From Saccharothrix sp. NRRL B-16314 (GTDB lineage: Bacteria; Actinomycetota; Actinomycetes; Mycobacteriales; Pseudonocardiaceae), in the NCBI RefSeq assembly GCF_000716595.1, contig NZ_JNXC01000001.1, positions 310,001 to 374,000 on the forward strand: a stretch of 64,000 bases of DNA, given 5' to 3'. This document shows, one piece after another, positions 44,797-54,155 of this stretch (position 1 is its first letter; each line of letters begins with the position of its first letter). The position numbers and the translations under genes were made by a program. The notes under the pieces are model-generated. The model was not told the origin of the DNA and did no database searches. It saw only the letters and a list, made by a program, of their open reading frames with translations.

Positions 44797-45007
44797 GATC
44801 CCCTGAAAATTTCGCGTTGCCGGGCGCGGCAATCTCACCCGGTCAGGTAAACGAGATCAGGACACCAGTTCACCCTGGCGAGTGCAATAAGCGGAATGCG
44901 GATGAGCTTCGCGCTGCACCTCCCCGACGTGTGTCCTAACGTCGAGCTGATCCGGCGTCGGCGACGAACTGGCAGAACCGGGTCCAATCGAACAAGGGAT
45001 TCCGGCG

Positions 45008-45790
45008 ATGAAGTTGCGAAACGTCCTATTGGTGATCCCGGTGACAGGGCTGGCGTTGGTGTTCGGGCCTGTCGCCCAGGCGAACGAAGAATCCTTCACC
45101 CTCCAGTTGGGGGACATCAACGGCACCGGTGCCACCGGCACCGCCACCCTGACGCCGACGGGCGGCGCGCTCAAGGTGTCGATCAAGTCGAAGGGGATGA
45201 CCCCCAACGCGCCGCACGCCCAGCACATCCACGGTGCGGCGTCAGGCCACTTCAGGTGCCCGGACAAGTCCGCCGACACCGACGGCGACGGGTTCATCAA
45301 CACCGAAGAGGGCCTGCCCGCCTACGGCGACATCTTCGTCTCGCTGACCACGGAGGGCGACACGACCAAGGCCAGCGGGTTGGCGGTGGACCGCATGCCC
45401 AAGGCCAACGCCGAAGGCGTGCTGACCTACGAACGCACCATCGAAGCGAGCGCGCTTCCCCCCGGCACCATCGCGAACCTCAAGAACCTGCACATCGTGC
45501 AGCACGGTATCGATGTCAACGGCAACGGCACCTACGACATGGAGGCCCTCGGCGAATCGACGTTCGCCAAGTCGCTGGGGGTCGACGGCATCCCGGAGGA
45601 GGCGACCAACCCGGCGACCTGCGGCATGGTCACCGCCGCGGCTCCGGGCTCGGTCCCGGCAGGTGGGGTCGAGACCGGTACCGGCCCGTCCGCGGGCATC
45701 GGTTCGGAGGCACTGCTGCTGCTCGGCGGACTCGCGCTGCTCGGCGCGGCCGGGACGGTGCCGGCACGTCGGCGCCTCGGTCGGCAGTAG
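45008..45790 (+). CDS. CHRD-like surface protein with C-terminal anchor
   Basis: 260 aa from ATG 45008 with AAGGGA upstream. Signal peptide MKLRNVLLVIPVTGLALVFG, AQA cleavage. A beta-rich domain with HAQHIHGAASGHF resembles the CHRD/superoxide-dismutase-like HxHG element; SADTDGDGFINTEEG is a Ca-binding-like loop. Ends with a hydrophobic span (SEALLLLGGLALLGA) and a basic tail PARRRLGRQ, a sortase-substrate-like end but without a clear LPxTG. The sortase gene follows by 13 bases, so it is the likely substrate or partner. Confidence 0.8.
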   Translation: MKLRNVLLVIPVTGLALVFGPVAQANEESFTLQLGDINGTGATGTATLTPTGGALKVSIKSKGMTPNAPHAQHIHGAASGHFRCPDKSADTDGDGFINTEEGLPAYGDIFVSLTTEGDTTKASGLAVDRMPKANAEGVLTYERTIEASALPPGTIANLKNLHIVQHGIDVNGNGTYDMEALGESTFAKSLGVDGIPEEATNPATCGMVTAAAPGSVPAGGVETGTGPSAGIGSEALLLLGGLALLGAAGTVPARRRLGRQ

Positions 45791-45803
45791 CCGAAGGGCA
45801 GTG

Positions 45804-46493
45804 ATGGGCCTGCGGGACCGCAGCGAGACCGACCGCCGCCGAGCACGCTGGAACGTGGTGGCGGTCGGTCTCGCTGTGACGGGCGCCGTCCTGCTCGCCC
45901 TCGGTCTGCCGACCCACTGGTCGGCAGCGCCGGGACTGCCCGAACGAGCGGTCGGCCCACCTGCGACGACCACTTCCACGCAGGAGGCGAAGTCGTCAGC
46001 CGAGGCACCCCGGACTCCCACCACGGGGCCGCTGATGGACTCGGTGGCGCCGGTCGAGATCACCATTCCCGTTCTGCGGGTCTCCTCCCCGTTGGTCGAT
46101 CTGGGACTGACGGCCGACGGCGCCCTGGAAGTTCCCGGCAACGGTGACGACGCGGGCTGGTACACGGGCGCCCCGACCCCCGGCGCTCTCGGACCGGCGA
46201 TCATCGCGGGCCACGTCGACTGGAACGGCGAGCCCGGCGTGTTCCACCGGCTCGGCACCCTCCAACCGGGTGACCGAGTCCAAGTCCGCCGTGAGGACGA
46301 CAGCATCGCGACCTTCGCCGTGACGTCGGTGCGGCAGCACCCGAAGAACGGTTTCCCGACCGACGACGTCTACGGGGCGATCGATCACGCCGGTCTGCGC
46401 CTGATCACCTGTGGCGGCGAATTCGACGAATCGCGCAACACCTATACCGACAACATCGTCGCCTATGCCAAGCTCGTTGACGTCCACCCCTGA
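45804..46493 (+). CDS. Class F sortase
   Basis: 229 aa from ATG 45804 (GTG just before it in frame; AAGGG upstream). One N-terminal span (VVAVGLAVTGAVLLALGL), a Thr/Pro linker, then the sortase barrel: IIAGHVDW with catalytic His (about 135), LITCGGEFD with Cys (about 202) and an Arg in SRNTYTDN (about 211). Class F enzymes anchor proteins in high-GC actinobacteria. Operon with the CHRD-like gene. Confidence 0.9.
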   Translation: MGLRDRSETDRRRARWNVVAVGLAVTGAVLLALGLPTHWSAAPGLPERAVGPPATTTSTQEAKSSAEAPRTPTTGPLMDSVAPVEITIPVLRVSSPLVDLGLTADGALEVPGNGDDAGWYTGAPTPGALGPAIIAGHVDWNGEPGVFHRLGTLQPGDRVQVRREDDSIATFAVTSVRQHPKNGFPTDDVYGAIDHAGLRLITCGGEFDESRNTYTDNIVAYAKLVDVHP

Positions 46494-46805
46494 TCGACCG
46501 ACCCGGGTCGGGTGAATCGATTTCTTCTCCCGGAGAACAACTCGTAGTCGGGGCCGTTGAGGAACCAGTTCACGACCGGGCTTGCCACTGACCGGATCGA
46601 GGAGTTCGCGCGCGCCTTCTGGTGATCACCCTGGGTGACAAGACGTCAGTGCGGCCGGCCTCCGATCGTGGGACCGCATCGAGCTGTGGTGCTCACCCGT
46701 CGTGCACTCGGTTTCCGGCGAGCCCGGTACCGAGCCTTCCCCGGCGGAACCGAACAGGCATAACGTGAGTCAGACCTGGAGGAACACGCGAGAGGGTGGG
46801 AAAAG
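46494..46805. other. 312-bp region without a supported gene
   Basis: Nothing convincing on either strand. It lies before the acidic protein at 46806 and ends with a possible ribosome site, GGGTGGGAAAAG. No clear hairpin or repeats were found. Confidence 0.4.
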
Positions 46806-47480
46806 GTGTACATCGACGAAACAGGCGCGACCGACGGCGAGCTGAAGGTCACGGTCAGTGACGAGGAGTACACCGCCGAGGCGACCTACGACCTGGACCA
46901 GGACGGTGTCGAGGAGAGCGCGGTCGTGGAGACCGACGACGGCGGGCACCTCGCGTTCAGCGACACGGACGGCGACGGCCAGGCCGACCTGATGAGCACG
47001 TTCGACGCCGACGGCGAGCTGACCGGCCAGGCCGCGTTCGACGAGGGTTCCGGCGAGTGGATCGCGGTGGAGCCGTCGGACGACCACAGCCAGCAGACGA
47101 ACACGAACGCGGGCAAGTCGATCGTGGTCGACACCGAGGACGGCGCGGACCAGAACGTCGGGCCTGCCACCGAGGACACCGACGGCGACGGCCGTGCGGA
47201 CACGGCGGTCGTGCGCGACGAAGAGGGCGACACCTGGCTCTTCACCGACGCCGACGGTGACGGCAACGCCGACCTGGCCACCGAGATCACCCAGGACGGT
47301 GAGGTCACCGTCTCGAAGCACACCGGTGACGACGAGTGGACCGAGGTCGAACACGGCCGCATCGGCGAGGACGGCAAGTACACGCCCGACAGCGACGAGG
47401 CCTGGTCGGAGGAGAAGGTCACCGTCTCCGGCGTGGTCCGCATCGACGCCGTCACCGGCCAGTGGATCAGCCCGAACTGA
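46806..47480 (+). CDS. Acidic Asp-rich repeat protein, DUF6802-like
   Basis: 224 aa from GTG 46806. Very acidic with repeated DxDxDG-type loops (DLDQDGVEE, DTDGDGQADL, DTDGDGRADT, DADGDGNADL), each followed by a short beta pair, like EF-hand/calcium-binding or FG-GAP-like motifs. No signal peptide or membrane span, so cytosolic or exported by another route. Resembles the actinobacterial DUF6802 group; function unknown. Possibly a calcium-binding protein. Confidence 0.8.
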   Translation: MYIDETGATDGELKVTVSDEEYTAEATYDLDQDGVEESAVVETDDGGHLAFSDTDGDGQADLMSTFDADGELTGQAAFDEGSGEWIAVEPSDDHSQQTNTNAGKSIVVDTEDGADQNVGPATEDTDGDGRADTAVVRDEEGDTWLFTDADGDGNADLATEITQDGEVTVSKHTGDDEWTEVEHGRIGEDGKYTPDSDEAWSEEKVTVSGVVRIDAVTGQWISPN

Positions 47481-47570
47481 TCACCCCGGCCCTGACCGTG
47501 CGTGGCGCGGCCGGGGCCGGCACCGCAAACACGGGTGCGGACGTGGTGCGCATGGCGCGATGATGGCCAC

Positions 47571-48041
47571 ATGGTCATCCGCCCGCTGACGGCCGACGAC
47601 ATCGCCGCCGTCGTGGAGTTCTCGCTCCGCGCCTGGACCCCGGTGTTCGACTCGTTCCGCGCAGCCCTGGGCGTTCCGATCTACGAAGCGCTCTTCCCGG
47701 ACTGGGAGCCGACGCAGGCGAAAGCCGTCGAGGACGTCTGCCGGGACGACGCGACAGCCGTGTGGGTGGCCGACCGGCAGGACCGCGCAGTCGGGTTCGT
47801 CGCGGTTCGCGCGGGCAACGGCGAGATCCACATGTTGGCCGTCGACCCCGACCACCAACGCCAGGGCATCGGCACCGCCCTGACCGAGTTCGCCGTGGAC
47901 CGACTCCGGGAAGCGGGCGTCGCGCTCGCCGTCGTCGGCACGGGCGGCGACCCCGGCCACGCCCCGGCCCGCCGCACCTGCGAACGCGCGGGCTTCACCG
48001 CGTTCCCCCAGGTCCAGTACTACAAGCGGCTCGACCGATGA
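47571..48041 (+). CDS. GNAT acetyltransferase
   Basis: 156 aa. Acetyl-CoA-dependent N-acyltransferase: MVIRPLTADDIAAVVEF start, VGFVAVRAGNGEIHMLAVDPDHQRQGIGTAL with the cofactor-binding Q/RxxGxG/A loop, and CERAGFTAFPQVQYYK end. No good ribosome site; ATG 47571 gives the family start. Overlaps the next gene by ATGA. Acceptor unknown. Confidence 0.88.
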   Translation: MVIRPLTADDIAAVVEFSLRAWTPVFDSFRAALGVPIYEALFPDWEPTQAKAVEDVCRDDATAVWVADRQDRAVGFVAVRAGNGEIHMLAVDPDHQRQGIGTALTEFAVDRLREAGVALAVVGTGGDPGHAPARRTCERAGFTAFPQVQYYKRLDR

Positions 48042-49246
48042 CCACGCGCGAGAACCGACCCGCCGACGACGCCTGGCCGCGCATGCCGTGGCACCCGCCG
48101 GTCGGCGCGGTGGTCGAGCAGGACGGTCCGGTCACCCGCGTCCACTACGGCACGCACGGCACCGTTGAGCACCACGACCTCACGGGTGTCGACCTCGCCG
48201 ATCTGGTCGAACGCCAGAAGGCGCACTTCGCCGAACGCTGCGAGCCGGTGGAGTGGAAGACCTACGCGCACGAGTCACCCGACCTCCCGGTCCACCTGCT
48301 CGCCGCCGGGTTCACGCCCGGCTGGGAGCGTTCCGTCCTCGCCGCGCACGAGATCACCGCGCACGAGATCACCGCGCCGACAGGTCCGGACGTGCGCGGA
48401 CTGCGGGACGAAGACCTGCCGGAAGTCCGCCGGCGGGCCGACGGCCACCACCGCACGCCGTTCGCGGACCTTGAAGCCGACGGCCCCATCCGGCTCTACG
48501 ACGCGAACGTCCGGGTCGTCCTCTCCGGCGGCGAGGTCGTGGGCGTCGGCTGGGCGGAGATCACGGGCGATGGCTCGGTGGTGATCGGCGGTCTCACCGG
48601 GCCGTGGTCGCGGGTGCCGGCCGTGCTGGCGGACTGGGCGCGGTGGGCACCGCCGAAGTCGACGTTCTACGCCGAAGCGGACGGCGGGCTGCGGGACGTC
48701 CTGCTGGACGCGGGCTTCCGCGAGGTCACCACGGCGCGCTCCTACCTCTGGACGCCGCCGGGGCCGCCCGCCGCGACCCGCCCGGTCGTGCCGCTGTTCG
48801 ACCAACCCGGGTACACGGAGATCTGGGACGACTTCGGCAGTCGGTTCAGGTTCCGGCCGAGCGTGCACGCCTTCCCCGGCATCGCGGAGCCGCCGGGCTC
48901 GGTGACCTGGCACCTCAACGTCGACGACGACGACGGTGTGGACGAGTTGCAGGACGTGGTCGTCGCCGGTCTGCGCGCCGTCGCGCGGGAGGAGCTGCAC
49001 TGGCTCGACTGGCAGCACGTCGGCTACCGGTTCGACCCGGACCGCGTCGGCCGGCCGGGGCAGCCGCCGTGGCCGGGCGGGGTGCACCCGGACGGGGACT
49101 ACTTCCTCTACGTCCCAAGGGATCTGCGGTTCGGCACGTTCGGACACCCTTGGGAGCACACGCTGTGCGTGTTCGGCGAATCCCTCGTGGCACACGTGGA
49201 ACAACCGCTGACGAACTTGTTGGGACCGCCGGTCCGCCGTTCCTGA
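48038..49246 (+). CDS. GNAT-like domain fused to DUF2716
   Basis: 402 aa from ATG 48038, overlapping the upstream stop. Residues about 10-240 are a divergent acetyltransferase-like region (VRGLRDEDLPEVRRRADG, GGEVVGVGWAEITGDG, FYAEADGGLRDVLLDAGF). Residues about 250-395 match DUF2716: PLFDQPGYTEIWDDFG, WLDWQHVGYRFDP, GDYFLYVPRD and FGTFGHPWEHTLCVFG. A fusion of two usually separate proteins; function unknown. Operon with the GNAT gene. Confidence 0.82.
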   Translation: MTTRENRPADDAWPRMPWHPPVGAVVEQDGPVTRVHYGTHGTVEHHDLTGVDLADLVERQKAHFAERCEPVEWKTYAHESPDLPVHLLAAGFTPGWERSVLAAHEITAHEITAPTGPDVRGLRDEDLPEVRRRADGHHRTPFADLEADGPIRLYDANVRVVLSGGEVVGVGWAEITGDGSVVIGGLTGPWSRVPAVLADWARWAPPKSTFYAEADGGLRDVLLDAGFREVTTARSYLWTPPGPPAATRPVVPLFDQPGYTEIWDDFGSRFRFRPSVHAFPGIAEPPGSVTWHLNVDDDDGVDELQDVVVAGLRAVAREELHWLDWQHVGYRFDPDRVGRPGQPPWPGGVHPDGDYFLYVPRDLRFGTFGHPWEHTLCVFGESLVAHVEQPLTNLLGPPVRRS

Positions 49247-49615
49247 AACGGTCGAGAAATTCGGGCATTTCGACGCAGCAATTCTTGCGCGCCACGATGA
49301 GAGCGCTCCCACGCGTCACCACCCGTACACCCGGTCGTGTGGTGATCGACGCACCTGCGCGCCCTTGCATTCCCCGAACTAAAGCCCAGGTCACAGGCCG
49401 ATTTGTGGTGATCGGGTGCTGAATCGATTCCAGAATCGGTTTTGTGAGCCAGCCGACAGGTCAGATGTGCGTTACCCGGGATTAACCCGGCTAACCTCCG
49501 TCTATCCCCTTAACCGGCACGCCCTCCACCGGGCGGGCGGAGCCATTCCCGAGGACGTCCCACCAGGACAACGGCGTCCACCGTGGGCTGGCGCTCAGCT
49601 AGGAGACGAGACGAG
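49247..49615. other. 369-bp upstream region of PEP carboxykinase gene
   Basis: No gene. CGATTC-CA-GAATCG at about 49424-49437, followed by GTTTTG, may end the upstream transcript. GTTACCC-GG-GATTAAC near 49470 is an imperfect palindrome that could be a regulator site for gluconeogenic control. No -10/-35 pair is certain. Confidence 0.45.
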
Positions 49616-51427
49616 ATGACGGCAGTGACCATTCCCGGTCTCGACCAGGCACCCACCAACCACCCGCGCCTCCTGTCCTGGGTGCGCGAGGTCGCCGAGC
49701 TGACCTGCCCCGATGAAGTGGTGTGGGCAGACGGCTCCCAGGAAGAGTGGAACCGGCTCACCGCCAAACTCGTGGACGCGGGCACCTTCGTTCCGCTGAA
49801 GAAGAAAGCCAACTCCTTCTGGGCCGCCTCGGACCCCACGGATGTCGCCCGGGTCGAAGAGCGCACCTTCATCTGTTCCGTGGACCCGGCCGACGCCGGT
49901 CCCACGAACAACTGGATGGACCCGGGCGAGATGAAAGCGATCATGACCGAGCTGTACCGGGGCTCGATGCGCGGTCGCACGATGTACGTGATCCCGTTCT
50001 GCATGGGCCCGCTCGACGCGGAGAAGCCGATGTTGGGCGTGGAGATCACCGACTCCGAGTACGTCGTCGTCTCGATGCACATCATGACGCGCATGGGCAC
50101 GAAGGCCTTGGCGCGATTCGGCGAGGACGCCGACTTCGTCCAGGCGCTGCACTCGATCGGCGCGCCGCTGGAGCCGGGCCAGGACGACGTCCCGTGGCCG
50201 TGCAACGAAACCAAGTACATCACCCAGTTCCCCGAAGAGCGGACGATCTGGTCGTTCGGCTCGGGTTACGGCGGCAACGCGCTGCTGGGCAAGAAGTGCT
50301 ACTCGCTGCGCATCGCCTCCGTGATGGCGCGGGACGAGGGCTGGCTCGCCGAGCACATGCTGATCCTCAAGCTGACCTCGCCGGAGCAGAAGGCGTACTA
50401 CATCGCCGCCGCGTTCCCGAGCGCCTGCGGCAAGACCAACCTGGCCATGCTGGAGCCGACCATCCCGGGCTGGAAGGTCGAGACCCTGGGCGACGACATC
50501 GCCTGGATGCGGTTCGGCGAGGACGGCCGGCTGTACGCGGTCAACCCGGAGAACGGCTTCTTCGGCGTCGCGCCCGGCACCGACTACCACACCAACCCCA
50601 ACGCGATGCGCACCATCGAGAAGGGGAACTCGCTGTTCACGAACGTCGCGCTGACCGACGACGGCGACGTGTGGTGGGAGGGCATGGGCGAGCCGCCCGC
50701 CCACCTGACCTCGTGGAAGAAGCAGGACTGGACGCCGGGCGGCGAGGAGCTGTCGTCGCACCCGAACTCCCGGTACTGCACGCCGATCGCGCAGTGCGAC
50801 ATCAAGGCGCCGGAGTGGGAGGACCCGAACGGCGTCCCCATCTCGGCCATCTTCTTCGGCGGCCGGCGCGCCACGACCGTTCCGCTGATCACCGAGTCGC
50901 GCGACTGGCAGCACGGCGTGTTCATGGGTGCCACGCTGTCCAGCGAGACGACCGCCGCCGCCGTCGGCAAGACCGGCGTCGTGCGCCGCGACCCGATGGC
51001 GATGCTGCCGTTCATCGGCTACCACGCCGGTGACTACTTCCAGCACTGGATCGACACCGGCAAGTCGGCCGACGCGGACAAGCTGCCGAAGATCTTCTAC
51101 GTCAACTGGTTCCGCCGCGGTGACGACAAGCGCTTCCTGTGGCCTGGGTTCGGCGAGAACTCGCGCGTGCTGAAGTGGGCCATCGAGCGCATCGAGGGCA
51201 AGGCCGCCGCGGTCGAGACGCCGATCGGCCACGTGCCCACGGCGGACAACTTGGACCTGTCCGGCCTTGACGCGTCGCGCGAGGACGTCGAGGCGTCGCT
51301 GGAGTTCGACGCCGACGAGTGGCGGGCCGAGATCCCGATGATCGAGGAGTGGTTCGCCAAGATCGGCGAGAAGGTGCCGACCTCGCTGCGCGACGAGCTG
51401 GAGGCGCTGAAGCTCCGGCTCGGCTGA
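49616..51427 (+). CDS. pckG: Phosphoenolpyruvate carboxykinase (GTP)
   Basis: 603 aa, the usual length. Converts oxaloacetate and GTP to phosphoenolpyruvate, GDP and CO2, the entry to gluconeogenesis. Start ATG 49616 with AGGAG about ten bases upstream. P-loop [12 protein letters not shown] (about 266) holds the catalytic Cys. Others: [36 protein letters not shown] and [18 protein letters not shown] [14 protein letters not shown]. Monocistronic, ended by a strong terminator. Confidence 0.96.
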   Translation: MTAVTIPGLDQAPTNHPRLLSWVREVAELTCPDEVVWADGSQEEWNRLTAKLVDAGTFVPLKKKANSFWAASDPTDVARVEERTFICSVDPADAGPTNNWMDPGEMKAIMTELYRGSMRGRTMYVIPFCMGPLDAEKPMLGVEITDSEYVVVSMHIMTRMGTKALARFGEDADFVQALHSIGAPLEPGQDDVPWPCNETKYITQFPEERTIWSFGSGYGGNALLGKKCYSLRIASVMARDEGWLAEHMLILKLTSPEQKAYYIAAAFPSACGKTNLAMLEPTIPGWKVETLGDDIAWMRFGEDGRLYAVNPENGFFGVAPGTDYHTNPNAMRTIEKGNSLFTNVALTDDGDVWWEGMGEPPAHLTSWKKQDWTPGGEELSSHPNSRYCTPIAQCDIKAPEWEDPNGVPISAIFFGGRRATTVPLITESRDWQHGVFMGATLSSETTAAAVGKTGVVRRDPMAMLPFIGYHAGDYFQHWIDTGKSADADKLPKIFYVNWFRRGDDKRFLWPGFGENSRVLKWAIERIEGKAAAVETPIGHVPTADNLDLSGLDASREDVEASLEFDADEWRAEIPMIEEWFAKIGEKVPTSLRDELEALKLRLG

Positions 51428-51452
51428 GCCCTTCCCCTGCGCTTCATGGCGT

Positions 51453-51491
51453 GAGACCCGGTGGCCAACGGCGTCCACCGGGTCTCTTTTT
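51453..51491 (+). terminator. Rho-independent terminator of pckG
   Basis: GAGACCCGGTGG (51453-51464) and CCACCGGGTCTC (51475-51486) pair perfectly around ten bases, followed by TTTTT. Confidence 0.93.
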
Positions 51492-51537
51492 GGTTGCTCT
51501 GGGTGATTTCCGGCTCGTCCGGAGGTACCAAGGAAGA

Positions 51538-52014
51538 GTGACCCAGCAGGACGATTTCCTCGGCGGACTGCACTACGACGGCCCACCCGAACCACAGGTC
51601 GGTCCGACTCCGGGGAACGTGCGGTACTACCCGGTCGGTGGGTCGACCGAGGGCGCCGCGGCACCCGTTCGGACGGGGGTGTCGGCGTGGTGGCAGCTGG
51701 GCGGGTTCCTGCTCGGTGCGCTCGCGACGCCCGTCGCGGGGCTCGCGTGGGGCTACGGGCTGGACCAGTTCGACGAGGTGCGCGTCCGGGGGTTGGTCGC
51801 CCTGGGACTGGCGGGACTGGTGGTGGGAGTGGTGGGCCTGGGGAAGCTGTCCCCAGCCGCGCCGCTGACCGCCGGCGTCATCGCGTTGACCGCTTCGGTG
51901 CTCTACGAACTGGGCGTGGTCGCCTTCTTGCCCGTGCTCAGGCCCGTTTTCGCGAGCGGCGCTCCGATTCTGGTCGGCGTGTTGCTGGTGCTGCTCGCCT
52001 GGCGACGGCGGTAG
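51538..52014 (+). CDS. Small membrane protein of unknown function
   Basis: 158 aa from GTG 51538; GGAGGT lies 11 bases upstream and AAGGAA nearer. An N-terminal soluble part (DDFLGGLHYDGPPEPQVG) is followed by four hydrophobic spans, ending LLVLLAWRRR. No family recognised. Converges on the septum-formation lipoprotein gene, with a DnaA-box-like cluster in between. Confidence 0.78.
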   Translation: MTQQDDFLGGLHYDGPPEPQVGPTPGNVRYYPVGGSTEGAAAPVRTGVSAWWQLGGFLLGALATPVAGLAWGYGLDQFDEVRVRGLVALGLAGLVVGVVGLGKLSPAAPLTAGVIALTASVLYELGVVAFLPVLRPVFASGAPILVGVLLVLLAWRRR

Positions 52015-52068
52015 TTGTCCACAGGTTGTGGACAGAGCTGTGCACAGCCTGTGGGTTGCTGTGGATCA
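52015..52068. promoter_or_regulatory. Cluster of four DnaA-box-like 9-mers
   Basis: TTGTCCACA (52015-52023, plus) is the consensus actinobacterial DnaA box. Complements at 52027-52035 (CTGTCCACA on minus) and 52060-52068 (TGATCCACA on minus) differ by one or two bases. CTGTGCACA at 52038-52046 is a weaker palindromic match. All within 54 bases between two convergent genes. Function not known. Confidence 0.6.
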
Positions 52069-52893
52069 GCCGGGGAGCGGGTTGCCGCCCAGACCCCACA
52101 GCCGGCCGGTGAACGGGCGGGTCGCCTCGGCGTAGCAGATCGCCGACGTGTGGCCCTCGGACCAGGCTTGGCTGCCGAACGCCCGCCACGACGCGAAGAC
52201 GTCCGCGCGCGGTGCGCCGACGTAGTTCGTGACCGCTTTCGCGCAGTGCTCGGCGGCTTGGGCGTTCACCTGGTCAAGGGACGGTGCCGGGTCCTGTGGA
52301 TTGCCCAGAGTGAGCACGCCCGGCACCGCTTCGGCCTTGTGCGGGCCGTCGCAGGCGGTGATCCCGGCGTCCTTGGCTTCACCCGGTGAGGCGGAGGCGC
52401 ACAGCTGCACCGTGGCGAACCCGGCCGCCTTGAGGAGGTCCTTGGCCGTGGTCTTGCGCCGCACCCGGCTGCCGTCCGGCTTCAGCTCGACCACCGCGCA
52501 GACGCGCCAGCGGTCGCCCTTCGCCCAGCCGTCACGGCTCGGCCAGAACGCGTGCGACTGGAGGCGGGTGGCGTCGTGGTCGGCGCTGCCGAGGTACGCG
52601 GTGAGGGCGGCGCGGCACGCGGGCAGGACGGCGCGGCGCAGGTCGCGGTCGCTCGGGTACTCGGCGCCCAACTCGACCGAGCCGACCTCGGTCACCTCGG
52701 CCTCGTGCTCGGTCCCGCAGTCGAGGACTTCGAGGCCGGTGTTCGTGCACTGGCCCGGTTTGGGCAGCTGGTCGACCGTCGGGGTGAGGGAGGGTCGGAC
52801 CACCTCGGCGTCCGGCGCGCCCTGGACGTGGGCCGTGCAGGCGGCGAGCGACAGCGCGGACAGTGCCACGACCGTCGCCCGCCAGCCCCTCAC
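52066..52893 (-). CDS. Septum-formation-family lipoprotein
   Basis: 275 aa from GTG 52893. Lipobox LSLAAC after a short signal. Two repeats of the septum-formation pattern: GQCTNTGLEVLDCGTEHEAEV, and LCASASPGEAKDAGITACDGPHKAEA; conserved Cys residues probably form disulphides outside the membrane. Starts five bases after the pyroglutamyl-peptidase-like gene stop, so the two are one operon. Confidence 0.82.
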   Translation of the reverse strand: MRGWRATVVALSALSLAACTAHVQGAPDAEVVRPSLTPTVDQLPKPGQCTNTGLEVLDCGTEHEAEVTEVGSVELGAEYPSDRDLRRAVLPACRAALTAYLGSADHDATRLQSHAFWPSRDGWAKGDRWRVCAVVELKPDGSRVRRKTTAKDLLKAAGFATVQLCASASPGEAKDAGITACDGPHKAEAVPGVLTLGNPQDPAPSLDQVNAQAAEHCAKAVTNYVGAPRADVFASWRAFGSQAWSEGHTSAICYAEATRPFTGRLWGLGGNPLPG

Positions 52894-52898
52894 GTCGG

Positions 52899-54155
52899 TC
52901 AGATTACTGACACCAGCGCGGCCACCTGATCGGCGATCGCACGGCGTTCCCGCTCGAACGCCGGGTCGGTGAGCGCGGTCGGGTCGGCGGGCTGGCCCAG
53001 CACGGGCGTGTGCAGGTGGCCGCCGGCGGTGGTGGTCGCGCCCAGACCCAGCCGCAGCCGGTTCGCCCGGTACATCGACTCGTTGGACAGGTAGTCGCCG
53101 CCGCTGCCCTGCGCCGCCGCCGCGCCGGGCGTCGGCTCGTCGGTGCGGCAGCTCGGCGTGCCGGTGCCGGGGGTGGTGCCCAACGGCCACTCGCAGAACG
53201 ACCGGTTGTAGAGCACGGGGAACGGCGTGGTCCCCGCGTCGACCATCCGCTGGTGCGGCAACGTCGTCTCGATGAACTCGTGCGCCGGCTGGGGCCACCC
53301 GGCCGCGTCCGGCACGACACCGAGCGCGCCGACGTCGTTGTTGTCCGCGAACCCGCCCCGCCACCGAGCCGCCCACCGCTCGACGTCGAACCGCCCAGGC
53401 CGGCCCTGGCTGACGGTGACCAGGGCGTCCGGCCGGAACCCGAGCGCCGGGCCGTAGAACCGCTCGACGATCCCCTGGTCGAACGAACCCCACAGCACCG
53501 GCAGGACGGCGGCCTCCACCACCACGGGACCGGACGGCGTGTCGATCACCTTCCCGTCGAGCCGCAACGCCGCCGCCCCGGCCGGGTTGCTGCGCCGCAC
53601 GGACGTGCCGGTGAGCTGGAACGGGTCGAACCCGGTGACCGCGATCCGCCGGACGCCCGGCGCGAACCGCAGGTCCGAGACTCCCCGCGAGGCCCGGTCG
53701 AACGAGTCGACCAGCGCGGCCCGCTCGGCGGCGGTGAGCTGCCACCCGCGCGGCTGCCACTGCCGGAGCGCCTTGGTGCCCAGCAGCCGGGCCCAGTACA
53801 GCGGCCGGTCGTCATAGGCGTCCCACGCCTGCGCCGACCGGGCCCGCTCCACCGCCGCACGCCACAACTCCGTGCCGCTGGACAGGGTGAGCCGGAGGGC
53901 TTCGGAACGGGAGGTCGGCCCGCACAGCCGGTCGGTGAACCGGCTGACGTCGTCGTCGAAACCGCCCAACCGCACCAACTCGGGCCCGACCTCCGGACCG
54001 GTCGGCGTGAGCCGGTCGTCCAACCGCTGTTCCTCCACGGTGGTGGGAGCGGTCGGGGCGAAGCAGGGTGCGCGTTGCGCGTGGGCCGTGCCGGGCAGGG
54101 CGAGGAGGGACAGGCCAAGGGCCAACGGGATGACCGCGCGGAGTCGTTTGATCAC
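52899..54155 (-). CDS. Secreted pyroglutamyl-peptidase-like protein with Ser for catalytic Cys
   Basis: 418 aa from GTG 54155 with GGGAG upstream. Signal peptide AVIPLALGLSLLALPG, AHA cleavage. Family C15 elements: VTGFDPF with SNPA, Glu in FDVERWAA, then DYLSNESMY where peptidases have YVCN, and HLHTP holding the His. Residue 357 (codon 53085-53087) is Ser, so the Glu-Cys-His triad becomes Glu-Ser-His. True pyroglutamyl peptidases are cytosolic and about 215 aa; this is exported and has an extra 170-residue N-terminal helical part. Enzymatic activity is uncertain. Confidence 0.82.
   Translation of the reverse strand: MIKRLRAVIPLALGLSLLALPGTAHAQRAPCFAPTAPTTVEEQRLDDRLTPTGPEVGPELVRLGGFDDDVSRFTDRLCGPTSRSEALRLTLSSGTELWRAAVERARSAQAWDAYDDRPLYWARLLGTKALRQWQPRGWQLTAAERAALVDSFDRASRGVSDLRFAPGVRRIAVTGFDPFQLTGTSVRRSNPAGAAALRLDGKVIDTPSGPVVVEAAVLPVLWGSFDQGIVERFYGPALGFRPDALVTVSQGRPGRFDVERWAARWRGGFADNNDVGALGVVPDAAGWPQPAHEFIETTLPHQRMVDAGTTPFPVLYNRSFCEWPLGTTPGTGTPSCRTDEPTPGAAAAQGSGGDYLSNESMYRANRLRLGLGATTTAGGHLHTPVLGQPADPTALTDPAFERERRAIADQVAALVSVI

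Noticed and set aside
46494..46805. Pseudogene remnant before the acidic protein
   Set aside because: A short stretch looks coding-like (RIEEFARAF) but no start, length or homologue supports it.
49595..51664. 689-codon minus-strand open frame
   Set aside because: Antisense to PEP carboxykinase.
52015..52068. Calling this site oriC
   Set aside because: Only four boxes, convergent flanking genes, no dnaA or dnaN in the window; kept only as a DnaA-box-like cluster.
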